Source: an uncultured Lachnospiraceae bacterium (GTDB lineage Bacteria > Bacillota > Clostridia > Lachnospirales > Lachnospiraceae). From it: DNA of 42,708 bases. The DNA lies in contig CAJTZH010000013.1 in assembly GCA_910584325.1 (NCBI GenBank), positions 1 through 42,708 of the forward strand, written 5' to 3'. The position numbers and the translations under genes were made by a program. The notes under the pieces are model-generated. The model saw nothing but the letters and a program-made list of their open reading frames with translations, had not been told where the DNA came from and ran no database searches. This document shows, piece by piece, positions 14,893-24,385 of this stretch (the first letter of the stretch is position 1; every line of letters begins with the position of its first letter).

Positions 14893-16104
14893 ATGACAAA
14901 GGCATGTACAAGAAAAATCATTATGGTTTTGTGTATTATTCTGGTGTTGATGCCGACAATGGTTTATGCCAGTAATACCGGTACGAAGGGCGGTAATACG
15001 AAAGATGAAATTGATAAAGCGGAGACTCAGGAAAAAGAGCTGAAACAGCAGCTGGATGCAGTGCAGGCGACGATTGACGCTTTAAAGAGCGATATTGATG
15101 ATGCCAACGAGTATCTTAACAGATTGGATAAGGAACTGGAAACGATAACAATAAATATTCTTGATTTAAATCAGAAAATTGATAAAAAAAATGAAGAGAT
15201 TGTAATCACTACAGGAGAACTCCAGGATGCCCAGAATCAACAGGAACAGCAATATCAGTCAATGAAACTCCGAATTAAGTACATGTATGAGAACAGCAGA
15301 GTTTCCTATCTTGATGCGTTTATGGCAGCTTCGAGTCTTTCGGACATACTGCATCAGGCGGAATATTTTTCACAGATAACAAAATACGACAGAAATAAAT
15401 TGGAAGAATATATTGATATTAAGAATAGGATTGCGGCATATAAAGTACAATTAGAAGAGGAAGAGCGTGACCTGGAAGATTTAAAGCGCAAGGCAGAGGG
15501 TGAGCAGAAAGCCGTCGAACTTCTTTTTGCGGCGAAGAATCAGGAAATGAAAGACATGGAGAAGGATAAGAAGGCATATGAAGCAAAACAGAAAGAAATT
15601 GAAGAAGATATTAAAAAACTGGATAATTTGATTGCCAATCTGACGAAACAGTATAATGCGGAGCAGCTTGCGAAAGCGAATGCAGTAGCGACGCAGGGCA
15701 ATTTGTATTCCGGCAAGCTTTTGATATGGCCGTGTCCAAGCAGCAACAGAGTTACGTCGCATTTTTCGCCGAACCGTTTAGACCCGGTGCTTGGATATGT
15801 GCGTGCGCATAAGGGAACAGATATCGGAGCATCGACAGGAACTCCGGTTGTCGCGGCGGCAAGCGGACTTGTGACGGCAGCGGGATACAGTGACAGTATG
15901 GGAAATTATGTTGTTATCAGTCATGGTGACGGTATTACCACAAGATATTATCACAATTCCAGCCTTGCGGTCAGTGCAGGTCAGGCGGTGACTGCAGGTC
16001 AGGTAATCAGTTATGTGGGAGCAACCGGATGGGTAACGGGTCCGCATCTGCATTTTGAGGTGCGTATCAATGACGAAGCGGTTGATGCAATGCAGTTCTA
16101 TTAA
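14893..16104 (+). CDS. Secreted M23 peptidoglycan hydrolase with coiled coil (EnvC-like)
   Basis: A 403-residue exported protein. A signal peptide (cleavage near Ala26) is followed by a long coiled coil in two stretches (about 38-125 and 165-262) and a LytM/M23 domain at about 280-400. All zinc and catalytic residues are present: His306 and Asp310 in HKGTD, His354 in YYHN, and His385/His387 in HLHFE. This suggests an active endopeptidase that cuts peptide cross-bridges, unlike enteric EnvC, which only activates amidases. The layout copies EnvC and PcsB-type FtsEX partners, and its position directly behind ftsX supports that role. The ATG has a weak GAGGTG site, consistent with coupling. Confidence 0.9.
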   Translation: MTKACTRKIIMVLCIILVLMPTMVYASNTGTKGGNTKDEIDKAETQEKELKQQLDAVQATIDALKSDIDDANEYLNRLDKELETITINILDLNQKIDKKNEEIVITTGELQDAQNQQEQQYQSMKLRIKYMYENSRVSYLDAFMAASSLSDILHQAEYFSQITKYDRNKLEEYIDIKNRIAAYKVQLEEEERDLEDLKRKAEGEQKAVELLFAAKNQEMKDMEKDKKAYEAKQKEIEEDIKKLDNLIANLTKQYNAEQLAKANAVATQGNLYSGKLLIWPCPSSNRVTSHFSPNRLDPVLGYVRAHKGTDIGASTGTPVVAAASGLVTAAGYSDSMGNYVVISHGDGITTRYYHNSSLAVSAGQAVTAGQVISYVGATGWVTGPHLHFEVRINDEAVDAMQFY

Positions 16105-16128
16105 AAGAAATCAGAGGTAACAAAGTAG

Positions 16129-17391
16129 ATGGAAGAAGATAACAGAACATATCAAAAAGGGATTTTGCTGGGCGTACTTTCTACATTAATGTTGGTTTTG
16201 ATACTGGCGGGTGTCGGAATCGGAGTCGGTGTTATAGATTTGGGACTTTACCGGCAGCCGGCAGAATATCCGATGGATTTGGCAGCGGACAATCTTGATG
16301 TTGATGATGATTTTACGACAACTGCCATAAAGAAGATTAATTATGTCATGAAAGTCATGGAGATGTATTATCTGGAAGAATATGACGAGGAAGCAATGAT
16401 AGACGGAATGCTGATGGGGATGCTGGCGGCAGTGGGAGACCCTTACACCGGCTATTATAACGAAGAAAGTTACAGCAGTTTAATGGAATCCAGCGAAGGT
16501 ATTTATTATGGAATCGGTGTGGTTGTTTCCCAGAATATAGAAACGGGAGAGGTTTATGTCGTAAATCCGTACGACGACTGTCCGGGCGCGGAGGCGGGAA
16601 TGCTTCCGGGAGATATTATTTATAAAGTGGCGGGAACGGAAGTAACCGGCATGGATTTAAATGAAGTCGTAGCGTTAATTCGCGGCGCAAAGGGTACAAC
16701 CGTAGATGTGACCGTCCTGCATAAAAATTCTTCCGAATTGGTGGAACTGCAGGTGGAACGCAGAGAAATAGAAGTTCACACTGTAGAACATCAAGTGATG
16801 GAAAATAATATCGGATATCTTCAGATAACCCAGTTTGACGAAGTCACGCCTCAACAGTTTAAAGCGGCAATGAATGATTTGAAAGAGAACGGCATCGAAA
16901 GTCTGATTATTGATTTGCGGGATAACCCGGGGGGAAGCCTTGGCGCCGTTATTGAAGTACTTGATACGCTTCTTCCGAAGGGAACCTATACGTATCTCGT
17001 TGATAAAAAAGGAAATCGGGAGGAATATAAAGGAAGACGAAATGCCTCTTACAATTATCCGATGGTTGTGCTGGTAAATGAGAACAGTGCCAGCGCCTCG
17101 GAGTTGTTTACGGGTGCGATGCATGATTACGATAAAGCGACGATTGTGGGAACAACCACATTCGGAAAAGGCATTGTGCAGCAGATTTTTCCGCTCCGTG
17201 ACGGAAGCGGTATGAAGGTTACGATGGCGAAATATTATACGCCAAACGGAGTCTGCATCCACAAGACGGGAATTGAGCCGGACGTGGTGGTCGAACTGGA
17301 CGAGGGCGAATATCCGTCTATAATCGAGTACGAAGACGATGAACAGTGGCAGAAGGCCGTCGAGATTTTGATGGAAGAGATGGGAAAATAA
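16129..17391 (+). CDS. S41 C-terminal processing protease (CtpA/CtpB type)
   Basis: A 420-residue membrane-anchored serine protease. One N-terminal helix (about 11-36) leads to a helical region, a PDZ domain (about 115-195) and the S41 core. The nucleophile lies in the NSASASE motif at 319-325 and the base is Lys347 in TTFGKG; the DNPGG loop at 265-269 is also present, so the Ser-Lys dyad looks intact. Its place at the end of the ftsEX-M23 run, 24 bases after the hydrolase, suggests that it may trim or regulate a cell-wall enzyme outside the membrane, which is inference. The ATG has an AGAGGT site. Confidence 0.92.
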   Translation: MEEDNRTYQKGILLGVLSTLMLVLILAGVGIGVGVIDLGLYRQPAEYPMDLAADNLDVDDDFTTTAIKKINYVMKVMEMYYLEEYDEEAMIDGMLMGMLAAVGDPYTGYYNEESYSSLMESSEGIYYGIGVVVSQNIETGEVYVVNPYDDCPGAEAGMLPGDIIYKVAGTEVTGMDLNEVVALIRGAKGTTVDVTVLHKNSSELVELQVERREIEVHTVEHQVMENNIGYLQITQFDEVTPQQFKAAMNDLKENGIESLIIDLRDNPGGSLGAVIEVLDTLLPKGTYTYLVDKKGNREEYKGRRNASYNYPMVVLVNENSASASELFTGAMHDYDKATIVGTTTFGKGIVQQIFPLRDGSGMKVTMAKYYTPNGVCIHKTGIEPDVVVELDEGEYPSIIEYEDDEQWQKAVEILMEEMGK

Positions 17392-17425
17392 AATTATTTA
17401 AAGTTCCACGGTGAATGGTGTTGAA

Positions 17426-18097
17426 ATGTTTACAATACTTTTAATTGAGGATGACAATGCTCTGCGCGGCGGACTTGAATTTGACCTCGCGACAGAGGGA
17501 TACAACGTGATTGCGGCCGAAAACGGAAGGAAGGCTATTGATAACATTCAAATTGCGGATATTGTTTTGATGGATGTAAATCTTCCCGATATGGAAGGGT
17601 TTGAACTTTGTCGTGTAATAAAAGAGCGCAGAAAAATTCCGGTGATTTTCCTTACCTGCCGCGACCTTGAATCAGATGAGATTAACGGCTTTAACTGTGG
17701 TGCGGATGATTATATCACAAAGCCTTTTTCACTCCCGGTTTTAAGGAAAAGGATTGCCGCCGTTCTGAAACGGTCCGTGCGTTTGGGGGACGTTTATTCA
17801 GACGATTTTCTTACAGTTGACTTTGACAGGCTGACAGCTTTGGCAGGAGGGAAAAACATTTCATTTACGCCAACGGAATACAATCTTCTGAAGATTTTTG
17901 TAAGCAGCAGGGGGAGCGTACTGACAAGGCAGATACTTCTTGAAAAGCTCTGGGACGACAGGGGTAATTTTGTAGACGAGCATACGCTTACCGTAAACAT
18001 CAATCGAATCCGCGGTAAGATTGAGGATGAAAATCATAAATATATCAAAACGATTTATGGTATCGGCTATATTTGGAATGATGAAAATGATGATTGA
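17426..18097 (+). CDS. OmpR/PhoB-type response regulator
   Basis: A 223-residue two-component regulator. The receiver domain (1-115) has the acidic pair Asp9-Asp10, phospho-acceptor Asp50 in LMDVNLP, a Thr in FLTC and Lys in TKPFS. The C-terminal winged helix (about 128-220) ends with HTLTVNINRIRGKIED and YIKTIYGIGYIW. The ATG at 17426 gives the usual MFTILLIEDD beginning; an ATG 15 bases upstream in the same frame is the alternative, and neither has a good ribosome site. It overlaps the histidine kinase by 20 bases. With the downstream ABC transporter this resembles the modules that answer cell-envelope stress or antimicrobial peptides. Confidence 0.92.
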   Translation: MFTILLIEDDNALRGGLEFDLATEGYNVIAAENGRKAIDNIQIADIVLMDVNLPDMEGFELCRVIKERRKIPVIFLTCRDLESDEINGFNCGADDYITKPFSLPVLRKRIAAVLKRSVRLGDVYSDDFLTVDFDRLTALAGGKNISFTPTEYNLLKIFVSSRGSVLTRQILLEKLWDDRGNFVDEHTLTVNINRIRGKIEDENHKYIKTIYGIGYIWNDENDD

Positions 18098-19010
18098 TAG
18101 TTGGATTAGTTCCGTTATAAGTATGATTTTTGTAATCGTAATTATTGGCATAATTATTTATTACCGCAGAAAGATTTCAGCCTTTTCAAAAGAATTGAGC
18201 CGTACTTTAGATGATATGATTGCCGGAAACAATCCGGATTTTAAAATTACCGGCGACACACTTGACGGGAAAATAAATGTGCGGCTGAAGCGTCTGTACG
18301 AAATTCTGAACGGTAAGACCCGGCAGTCCAGGCAGGATAAGGAAAAAATACAGTCGCTTGTTTCGGATATTTCCCATCAGGTAAAAACGCCTGCGGCAAA
18401 TCTGAAAATGTATATGCAGATTCTGGCGCGGCGGGATATAGACGAGGAAAAACGCTGCGAATTTCTGGAACTCTCCCTTATTCAGGCAGAAAAGCTGGAA
18501 TTTTTAATGCAGGCACTGGTAAAAATGTCGCGACTTGAAACAGGAATTATTTCCTTTAAAAAAGAAAAGATTTCCGTCGCAGAAATTATTGGGGAAAGTC
18601 TTGCACAGATGATTCATGCCGCGGAAAATAAAAATATCCGGGTGCAGGTAAATTGTCCTGACAGTTTTTTTGCGTCCTGCGATAAAAAATGGACGGCAGA
18701 AGCAGTGTTCAATATTCTGGACAACGCAGTAAAATATACTCCCGAAAATGGTTGTATCACTGTTTTGGCGGAAGCAAATGAGTTTTATACGCAGATAAAG
18801 ATTAAAGACAGCGGCGCAGGGATTCCTGAAAGTGAACAGGCGGAAATTTTTGGCAGGTTCTACCGTTGTGAGAATGTGAAAGGTACAGAGGGGCTGGGGA
18901 TTGGTTTGTTTCTTTCCCGCAATATCATTTCCGGGCAGGGAGGATTTATTATGGTAAAATCCGAACCGCCGGATGGTGCGGAATTTATTGTAAATATACC
19001 TTTAAAATAA
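18078..19010 (+). CDS. Sensor histidine kinase with one membrane helix
   Basis: A 310-residue kinase. A single hydrophobic helix (about 10-28) is followed by a basic region, the dimerisation helix with the phospho-accepting His100 in SDISHQVKTP, and an ATPase domain with the N box (NILDNAVKYTPE), G1 box (DSGAGIP) and G2 box (GLGIGLFLSRN). There is no extracellular loop, so it probably senses inside the membrane or through a partner protein. The start is the first of several clustered ATGs overlapping the regulator gene by 20 bases; ATGs 9 and 12 bases further are possible. Translation is probably coupled to that of the regulator. Confidence 0.9.
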   Translation: MMKMMIDSWISSVISMIFVIVIIGIIIYYRRKISAFSKELSRTLDDMIAGNNPDFKITGDTLDGKINVRLKRLYEILNGKTRQSRQDKEKIQSLVSDISHQVKTPAANLKMYMQILARRDIDEEKRCEFLELSLIQAEKLEFLMQALVKMSRLETGIISFKKEKISVAEIIGESLAQMIHAAENKNIRVQVNCPDSFFASCDKKWTAEAVFNILDNAVKYTPENGCITVLAEANEFYTQIKIKDSGAGIPESEQAEIFGRFYRCENVKGTEGLGIGLFLSRNIISGQGGFIMVKSEPPDGAEFIVNIPLK

Positions 19011-19050
19011 GTTGAGGATTGTTTTTGGACAGTCCTCAACTTTATTTTTT
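19010..19050 (+). terminator. Intrinsic terminator after the kinase gene
   Basis: A stem of about 13 bp begins at the last base of the kinase stop codon; its 3' arm ends near 19040, followed by a T-rich run to 19050. It separates the two-component genes from the transporter genes. Confidence 0.8.
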
Positions 19051-19135
19051 CAAATTTATATGAAATTGAGACTTTTTTGTGACATTTGCAGTTTATACTG
19101 AAATTATGAAATATAGGAAAGGAACAATTATTAAA

Positions 19136-19810
19136 ATGAATGTACTTAAAACAGAAAATCTGAAAAAATATTATGGCAGCGGAGACAGTCTCGTAAAAGC
19201 TCTGGACGGCGTTAATTTTTCCGTTGAGCAGGGTGAATTCGTGGCTGTTGTAGGAACGTCGGGAAGTGGTAAGTCTACGCTTCTAAATATGATGGGAGGG
19301 CTTGATAATCCTACATCCGGAAGCGTTAAAGTCGATGGAAGAGAAATTGCAGGAATGACCTCCGATGAGCTTACTGTTTTTCGGCGCAGGCAGATAGGTT
19401 TTGTATTTCAGAACTATAACCTGGTACCTATGTTGAATGTGTATGAGAACATCGTACTTCCAATTGCGCTGGATGGAAACAGGCCCGACAAAAACTTTAT
19501 AGATGGTGTTGTGAAAATGCTGCATCTTGAGGATAAGCTGGAGCGTTTTCCCGGCAATCTTTCGGGAGGGCAGCAGCAGCGCGCCGCCATTGCGAGAGCA
19601 ATTGCATTTAAACCTGCAATAATTCTGGCGGATGAACCGACCGGAAATCTTGACAGTAAAACAGGGCAGGAGGTTCTTGGGCTTTTGAAACAGACAGCGG
19701 AAAGATATGGTCAGACGCTTGTGATGATTACCCATAACCTTGAAATTGCACAGCTTGCAGACAGAATTGTCAGAATTGAGGATGGCAGGATTGTAGAAAG
19801 GAGCGCCTGA
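19136..19810 (+). CDS. MacB/LolD-type ABC transporter ATPase
   Basis: A 224-residue ATPase with Walker A GTSGSGKST at 40-48, Q-loop in FQNYNLVP, signature NLSGGQQQRAAIARA near 138, Walker B IILADEPTGNLDS and switch His in MITHNLEI. This is the LolD/MacB/BceA subclass that drives FtsX-like permeases, not substrate importers. The ATG at 19136 is chosen because the usual MNVLKTENLKKYY start follows and AGGAAAGG lies upstream, though about 13 bases off. A good TATACT -10 is present at 19094-19099 but no clear -35, as expected for a promoter needing an activator. The permease gene begins 2 bases after the stop. Confidence 0.92.
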   Translation: MNVLKTENLKKYYGSGDSLVKALDGVNFSVEQGEFVAVVGTSGSGKSTLLNMMGGLDNPTSGSVKVDGREIAGMTSDELTVFRRRQIGFVFQNYNLVPMLNVYENIVLPIALDGNRPDKNFIDGVVKMLHLEDKLERFPGNLSGGQQQRAAIARAIAFKPAIILADEPTGNLDSKTGQEVLGLLKQTAERYGQTLVMITHNLEIAQLADRIVRIEDGRIVERSA

Positions 19811-19812
19811 GA

Positions 19813-22236
19813 ATGTTAAAAAATAACAATAGTGGAATTCTTTTCAGGCTTACGATGCGAAGTCTTGAAGCGGGAAAAATGAGGAACATTTTTATCATTA
19901 TCACCGTCGCTCTTTCTGCGGCGCTTATTTCCGGTCTGGCAGGGTTTTCTGCCGCCATGAATAAAAGCGAAGAACGGGAGCTTGCAACTTTGCCGCAGGT
20001 AGTATACAGAGATTTGAATAATGAACAGATGCAAACTCTCAAAAGTGACGAACGCATCGAAGATATGGTGTTTTATAAAAACGGCAGCACAATGGAAATT
20101 GATAACTACACGATTCGTGCGTCGTATTATTCTGAGGATGGAGAGATAATCCGATATGCCCGTTCTATGATAACTGAGGGCAGATACCCTGAAGAAATGA
20201 ACGAGGCGGCAGTGTCAAAAAACTACATGGAAAAAATAGGTAAAGAGCCGGTTATCGGAACGGAAATTTCCATCACATGGATGAGCGGTAATACCGAAAA
20301 ATACATTGTCACAGGTTTCACCGATATTGTTTCTGAAAGTGCTTTCGATATTATGCTTTCGGAAGAATATGCAAAAAACGGCTTGGAACTGAAAGATTTC
20401 GCTTATATTGCCGCGGCGAGAATTGCCGGCGCAGAAAATATGGATAAACAGACCTTTTTAGATGAAATACGCAGTATAGGCGGTCAGTATGGCATGGCAC
20501 GGCATCAAATCAGGGAAAACAGTCAATTTGTAACAACAATATCCGATATGAAAGTGGATGAAATGATTGCCGTTGTGGTTGTAAGCGCAGCAGTGCTGTT
20601 TGCCAGTGTGTTTGTTATATACAGTATTTTTTATATTTCTGTAACAGGAAGGATTCGCCAGTTCGGGCAGCTCCGTACAATTGGCATGACTTCCGTACAA
20701 ATCAGGAAAAGCGTCCGGTATGAGGGATTTTTTCTCAGCATGACGGGAATTTTACTGGGAATTTTGGTGGGGACCGTGTTTGTGTATTTTATAGTTCCAA
20801 AAGGATTTCATTTCCCGGATATGGTCAAAATTTGGCTCTTAACAATAGCTGTAAATATGTTCACAGTTATGCTTTCCGTAAGTAAACCTGCCAAAATCGC
20901 GGCGGAGGCTTCCCCCATAGAGGCGGCAAAAATGAATGATTATTGCAAAGAAGTAAAAGGAAAATCCCGAGGAGAAAGAAAACTTACACCATTTGGTCTT
21001 GCAAAAATAAGTTCTGACAGCAATAAAAAGAAATCCACAATGACTGCTGTTTCGCTTGGTATAGGCGGGGTGTTTTTCATTATGGGAGCAACGCTGCTTG
21101 TATCTTACAATCAGGAGGAATATTCGCGCCAGGGAGAATATTTTTTCGGCGATTATGTGCTGGGTATATCCAATAATGCGGTACAGACTGCAGAACACGG
21201 TGTGGTAGATATTCAGCTTACAAAGCCTTTTTCAAAGGAACTTGAATCTGAGATTGCGGCTTTGAACGGAGTGAAAAAAATAACCCGGCGGGAACGGTTC
21301 GATTTAACGTATGAGTACAATAATTATCAGACAAGTGATTCTATCTGTTCCTTTGATAGAGAGGATGTCGGTATTCTTGAACAATACCGGCAGGAGGGAG
21401 AGGGCTTTGATTATGACAGAATGGTGCAGAACAAGGAAATAATAATTCTCGATAACAGTGTTGTCAAAGAGATATTCGGCTGGAAGTTCGAAGTTGGCAG
21501 TAAAGTTAAATTTAGATGGTATGACGGTCAATCTTATTGTGAGGATTATTTTACGGTGGGGGGAAGCGTTGCAGAGCTTTATAAGGACCAAGATGAAAGT
21601 GTGCGATTACTTGCGCTTAACACGGGTTGGTTTTTTATGCCGAAAGACCTTTTAAAGAATATGCTTCCTGAGGAATATGATTTCAGCAGCGAGTTTATTA
21701 TTTCGGTGGAAGATTATAAAACAGATACCATAGTAAAAGAATTTGTTGAAAATGTTGCCGATGAAAATCCTTACCTTTCGGCAGATGCTTTTACGGACTA
21801 TCTAAAACAAAATGAAATAAATTATGATACTTGGAAATGTGTGGTTTGGGGATTGTCGGCATTCATCGTCGGGTTTGCGTTAATCAATCTGATTAATACA
21901 ATTGTATCTAACATAATGGAACGCAAAAAAGAATTTGCAATGCTTTGTTCCATTGGTATGAGCGGCAGCCAGCTCAGAAAAATGATTATCGGGGAGGGAT
22001 TTATTCTTGCAGTAAAAAATATTGTCATTACCACTTTTTTCGGTACGTTGGCAGGATATATTCTCATATGGGGGATGCGGGAATGGGCGGCGCCATATCT
22101 GCACTGGCATTTTCCCGTTTGGTATCTGATGGGGTACATGGTTCTGGTTATGGCGGCTCCTGTGATTATTTCAGGAGTCATTATCAATATACTCGGTAGA
22201 AAATCTCTTGTGGAGAGACTGAGAGAGGGCGAATAG
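19813..22236 (+). CDS. FtsX-like ABC permease, eight helices
   Basis: An 807-residue membrane protein made of two MacB/FtsX-type halves. Each half has one helix, a large extracellular domain and three helices: helices near 24-44, 251-275, 298-325 and 335-355, then 405-430, 675-700, 720-748 and 770-790, with extracellular domains at about 50-245 and 435-670. The family moves or senses peptides or lipids at the membrane rather than importing nutrients. With the ATPase 2 bases upstream and the two-component pair before it, it is probably part of an envelope-stress or peptide-resistance unit; transported molecule unknown. The paired domain layout differs from the ten-helix BceB arrangement. Confidence 0.88.
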   Translation: MLKNNNSGILFRLTMRSLEAGKMRNIFIIITVALSAALISGLAGFSAAMNKSEERELATLPQVVYRDLNNEQMQTLKSDERIEDMVFYKNGSTMEIDNYTIRASYYSEDGEIIRYARSMITEGRYPEEMNEAAVSKNYMEKIGKEPVIGTEISITWMSGNTEKYIVTGFTDIVSESAFDIMLSEEYAKNGLELKDFAYIAAARIAGAENMDKQTFLDEIRSIGGQYGMARHQIRENSQFVTTISDMKVDEMIAVVVVSAAVLFASVFVIYSIFYISVTGRIRQFGQLRTIGMTSVQIRKSVRYEGFFLSMTGILLGILVGTVFVYFIVPKGFHFPDMVKIWLLTIAVNMFTVMLSVSKPAKIAAEASPIEAAKMNDYCKEVKGKSRGERKLTPFGLAKISSDSNKKKSTMTAVSLGIGGVFFIMGATLLVSYNQEEYSRQGEYFFGDYVLGISNNAVQTAEHGVVDIQLTKPFSKELESEIAALNGVKKITRRERFDLTYEYNNYQTSDSICSFDREDVGILEQYRQEGEGFDYDRMVQNKEIIILDNSVVKEIFGWKFEVGSKVKFRWYDGQSYCEDYFTVGGSVAELYKDQDESVRLLALNTGWFFMPKDLLKNMLPEEYDFSSEFIISVEDYKTDTIVKEFVENVADENPYLSADAFTDYLKQNEINYDTWKCVVWGLSAFIVGFALINLINTIVSNIMERKKEFAMLCSIGMSGSQLRKMIIGEGFILAVKNIVITTFFGTLAGYILIWGMREWAAPYLHWHFPVWYLMGYMVLVMAAPVIISGVIINILGRKSLVERLREGE

Positions 22237-22253
22237 GCATCATCCTGTTTCAT

Positions 22254-22293
22254 AAAAATCCTCCGGCTTCAAAAGCGAAGCCGGAGGATTTTT
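22254..22293 (+). terminator. Strong intrinsic terminator after the permease
   Basis: A perfect 17-bp stem (22254-22270 with 22277-22293), 6-base loop, ending in five T residues. Confidence 0.92.
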
Positions 22294-22316
22294 GTATCGT
22301 AATCAGACACATAAAT

Positions 22317-22330
22317 CGAATATTTGTTCT
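22317..22330 (+). promoter_or_regulatory. Probable LexA (SOS) operator of uvrB
   Basis: The 14 bases CGAATATTTGTTCT fit the Gram-positive SOS box CGAAC-N4-GTTCG with perfect CGAA and GTTC half-sites and mismatches only in between and at the last base. It sits just upstream of the promoter of a gene that is classically under LexA control. Confidence 0.65.
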
Positions 22331-22358
22331 GTACTTTTTTAATGAATAATGTTATACT
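22330..22358 (+). promoter_or_regulatory. Predicted promoter of uvrBA
   Basis: An extended -10 (TGT at 22350-22352, TATACT at 22353-22358) with a weak TGTACT -35 17 bp upstream, 33 bases before the uvrB ATG. The LexA box touches the -35 side. Confidence 0.6.
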
Positions 22359-22390
22359 ATAAAGGCAATATTTTTGAAGAGGTTATTTGA

Positions 22391-24370
22391 ATGGAACATT
22401 TTGAATTAGTGTCACAATACGCGCCTACAGGCGACCAGCCGCAGGCGATTGAAGAGTTAGTAAACGGTTTCAAAGAAGGCAACCAGTTTCAGACCCTTCT
22501 AGGGGTCACGGGTTCCGGTAAAACGTTCACGATGGCGAATGTCATACAGCAATTAAATAAACCAACGCTTGTCATCGCCCATAATAAGACTCTGGCAGCC
22601 CAGTTATACGGCGAATTTAAAGAATTTTTTCCGAAAAATGCAGTGGAGTATTTTGTGTCCTACTACGACTATTACCAGCCGGAAGCGTATGTACCTTCCA
22701 CGGATACCTATATCGCAAAGGATTCATCAATTAACGACGAGATTGATAAGCTGCGTCATTCGGCAACGGCGGCGCTCTCAGAGCGCAACGATGTAATTAT
22801 TGTTGCCAGCGTGTCCTGTATATACGGACTGGGTGCGCCGATTGACTATAAAGAGATGGTGATTTCGTTAAGGCCGGGGATGGAAAAAGACCGGGACGAG
22901 TTAGTCCGTAAACTGATAGATATCCAGTACGACAGGAACGATATGGATTTTAAGCGCGGTACATTCCGCGTCAGAGGAGACGTTATCGAGATTTTTCCGG
23001 TGTATTCGGGTGATACGGCGTTTCGTATAGAGTTTTTCGGCGATGAGATTGACCGCATCTCGGAAGTGGATGTGTTAACGGGTGAGATAAAGAATTTTGT
23101 GGACCATGTGGCGGTTTTCCCGGGTTCCCATTATGTTGTTGCGCCGGAGAAGATGGAAGCGGCGATTGAGAATATTAAAGAAGAGCTGAAAGAGCGGATT
23201 GCTTATTTTAAAAGCGAGGACAAGCTGATTGAGGCGCAGCGAATTGAAGAACGCACGAATTTTGATATCGAAATGATGCGGGAGACCGGTTTTTGTTCGG
23301 GAATAGAGAACTATTCGCGGCATTTGTCGGGTCTGGAGCCGGGGGCGCCGCCATATACGCTGATGGATTATTTCCCTGAGGATTTTTTGATTATAGTTGA
23401 CGAATCTCATATTACAATACCGCAGGTGCGGGGAATGTATGCCGGTGACCAGTCGCGAAAGAGCACTCTGGTAGATTACGGGTTCCGCCTTCCTTCCGCG
23501 AAGGATAACCGTCCGCTGGAGTTTTCAGAGTTCGAATCGAAAATCAGTCAGATGCTGTTTGTATCGGCAACACCGTCCCAATATGAAGGTGAACACGAAC
23601 TGATGCGCGTAGAGCAGATTATCCGTCCGACGGGACTTCTTGACCCGTTGATTACCGTTGTTCCCGTTGAGGGTCAGATTGACCATCTTATCTCGGAAGT
23701 CAATAAGGAGACGGCAAAGAAGAACAAAATACTGATAACCACTTTGACGAAGAAAATGGCGGAAGATTTAACGCAGTACATGAAAGAACTGGGAATCCGT
23801 GTGAAATATCTTCATTCTGATGTGGATACGCTGGAGCGGGCAAAGATTATCCGTGATATGAGAATGGACGTTTTCGATGTTCTTGTAGGAATTAATCTTT
23901 TGCGGGAGGGACTGGATATTCCGGAAATTACGCTGGTGGCGATTTTGGATGCGGATAAGGAAGGCTTCTTGCGTTCTGAGACGTCGCTGATACAGACGGT
24001 CGGACGTGCCGCGCGTAACGTAGACGGGCACGTTATTATGTACGCGGATACGATTACGGATTCGATGCAGAGAGCGATTGACGAGACGAACCGGAGAAGG
24101 GAAATTCAGCAGAAGTATAACGAAGATAACGGAATTACGCCTGCCACGGTTCAAAAGGCGGTACGGGATTTAATCAGTATTTCCAAAGCTGCGGACGCAG
24201 TGAAAGATGATGAGAAAGATTTAGAATCCATGAGCAAAAAAGAATTGGAGAAACTTGCGGCGGAGATTGAAAAGAAGATGCACAGGGCGGCTGCGGAACT
24301 GGATTTTGAGACGGCGGCAGACCTGCGCGACAGGATGATAGAAGTAAAAAAACAGCTTCAGGAGCTATAA
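22391..24370 (+). CDS. uvrB: Excinuclease ABC subunit B
   Basis: A 659-residue helicase-like subunit of nucleotide-excision repair, which takes damaged DNA from UvrA and recruits UvrC. Marks: Walker A GVTGSGKT at 38-45, the beta-hairpin region with YYDYYQPEAYVP (about 92-103) that clamps the strand, the DESH box near 337, helicase motif VI with QTVGRAARN, and the C-terminal UVR motif (about 620-655) that contacts UvrC. Full length. The ATG lies 9 bases after a GAAGAGG site. uvrA follows after 15 bases, so the two form an operon under the LexA-type box upstream. Confidence 0.97.
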   Translation: MEHFELVSQYAPTGDQPQAIEELVNGFKEGNQFQTLLGVTGSGKTFTMANVIQQLNKPTLVIAHNKTLAAQLYGEFKEFFPKNAVEYFVSYYDYYQPEAYVPSTDTYIAKDSSINDEIDKLRHSATAALSERNDVIIVASVSCIYGLGAPIDYKEMVISLRPGMEKDRDELVRKLIDIQYDRNDMDFKRGTFRVRGDVIEIFPVYSGDTAFRIEFFGDEIDRISEVDVLTGEIKNFVDHVAVFPGSHYVVAPEKMEAAIENIKEELKERIAYFKSEDKLIEAQRIEERTNFDIEMMRETGFCSGIENYSRHLSGLEPGAPPYTLMDYFPEDFLIIVDESHITIPQVRGMYAGDQSRKSTLVDYGFRLPSAKDNRPLEFSEFESKISQMLFVSATPSQYEGEHELMRVEQIIRPTGLLDPLITVVPVEGQIDHLISEVNKETAKKNKILITTLTKKMAEDLTQYMKELGIRVKYLHSDVDTLERAKIIRDMRMDVFDVLVGINLLREGLDIPEITLVAILDADKEGFLRSETSLIQTVGRAARNVDGHVIMYADTITDSMQRAIDETNRRREIQQKYNEDNGITPATVQKAVRDLISISKAADAVKDDEKDLESMSKKELEKLAAEIEKKMHRAAAELDFETAADLRDRMIEVKKQLQEL

Positions 24371-24385
24371 GGAAAAGGTAGAGAA

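Noticed and set aside
16675..17262. Long reading frame on the minus strand (195 aa)
   Set aside because: It is antisense to the S41 protease gene, whose domains are complete, and has no family match that I can see.
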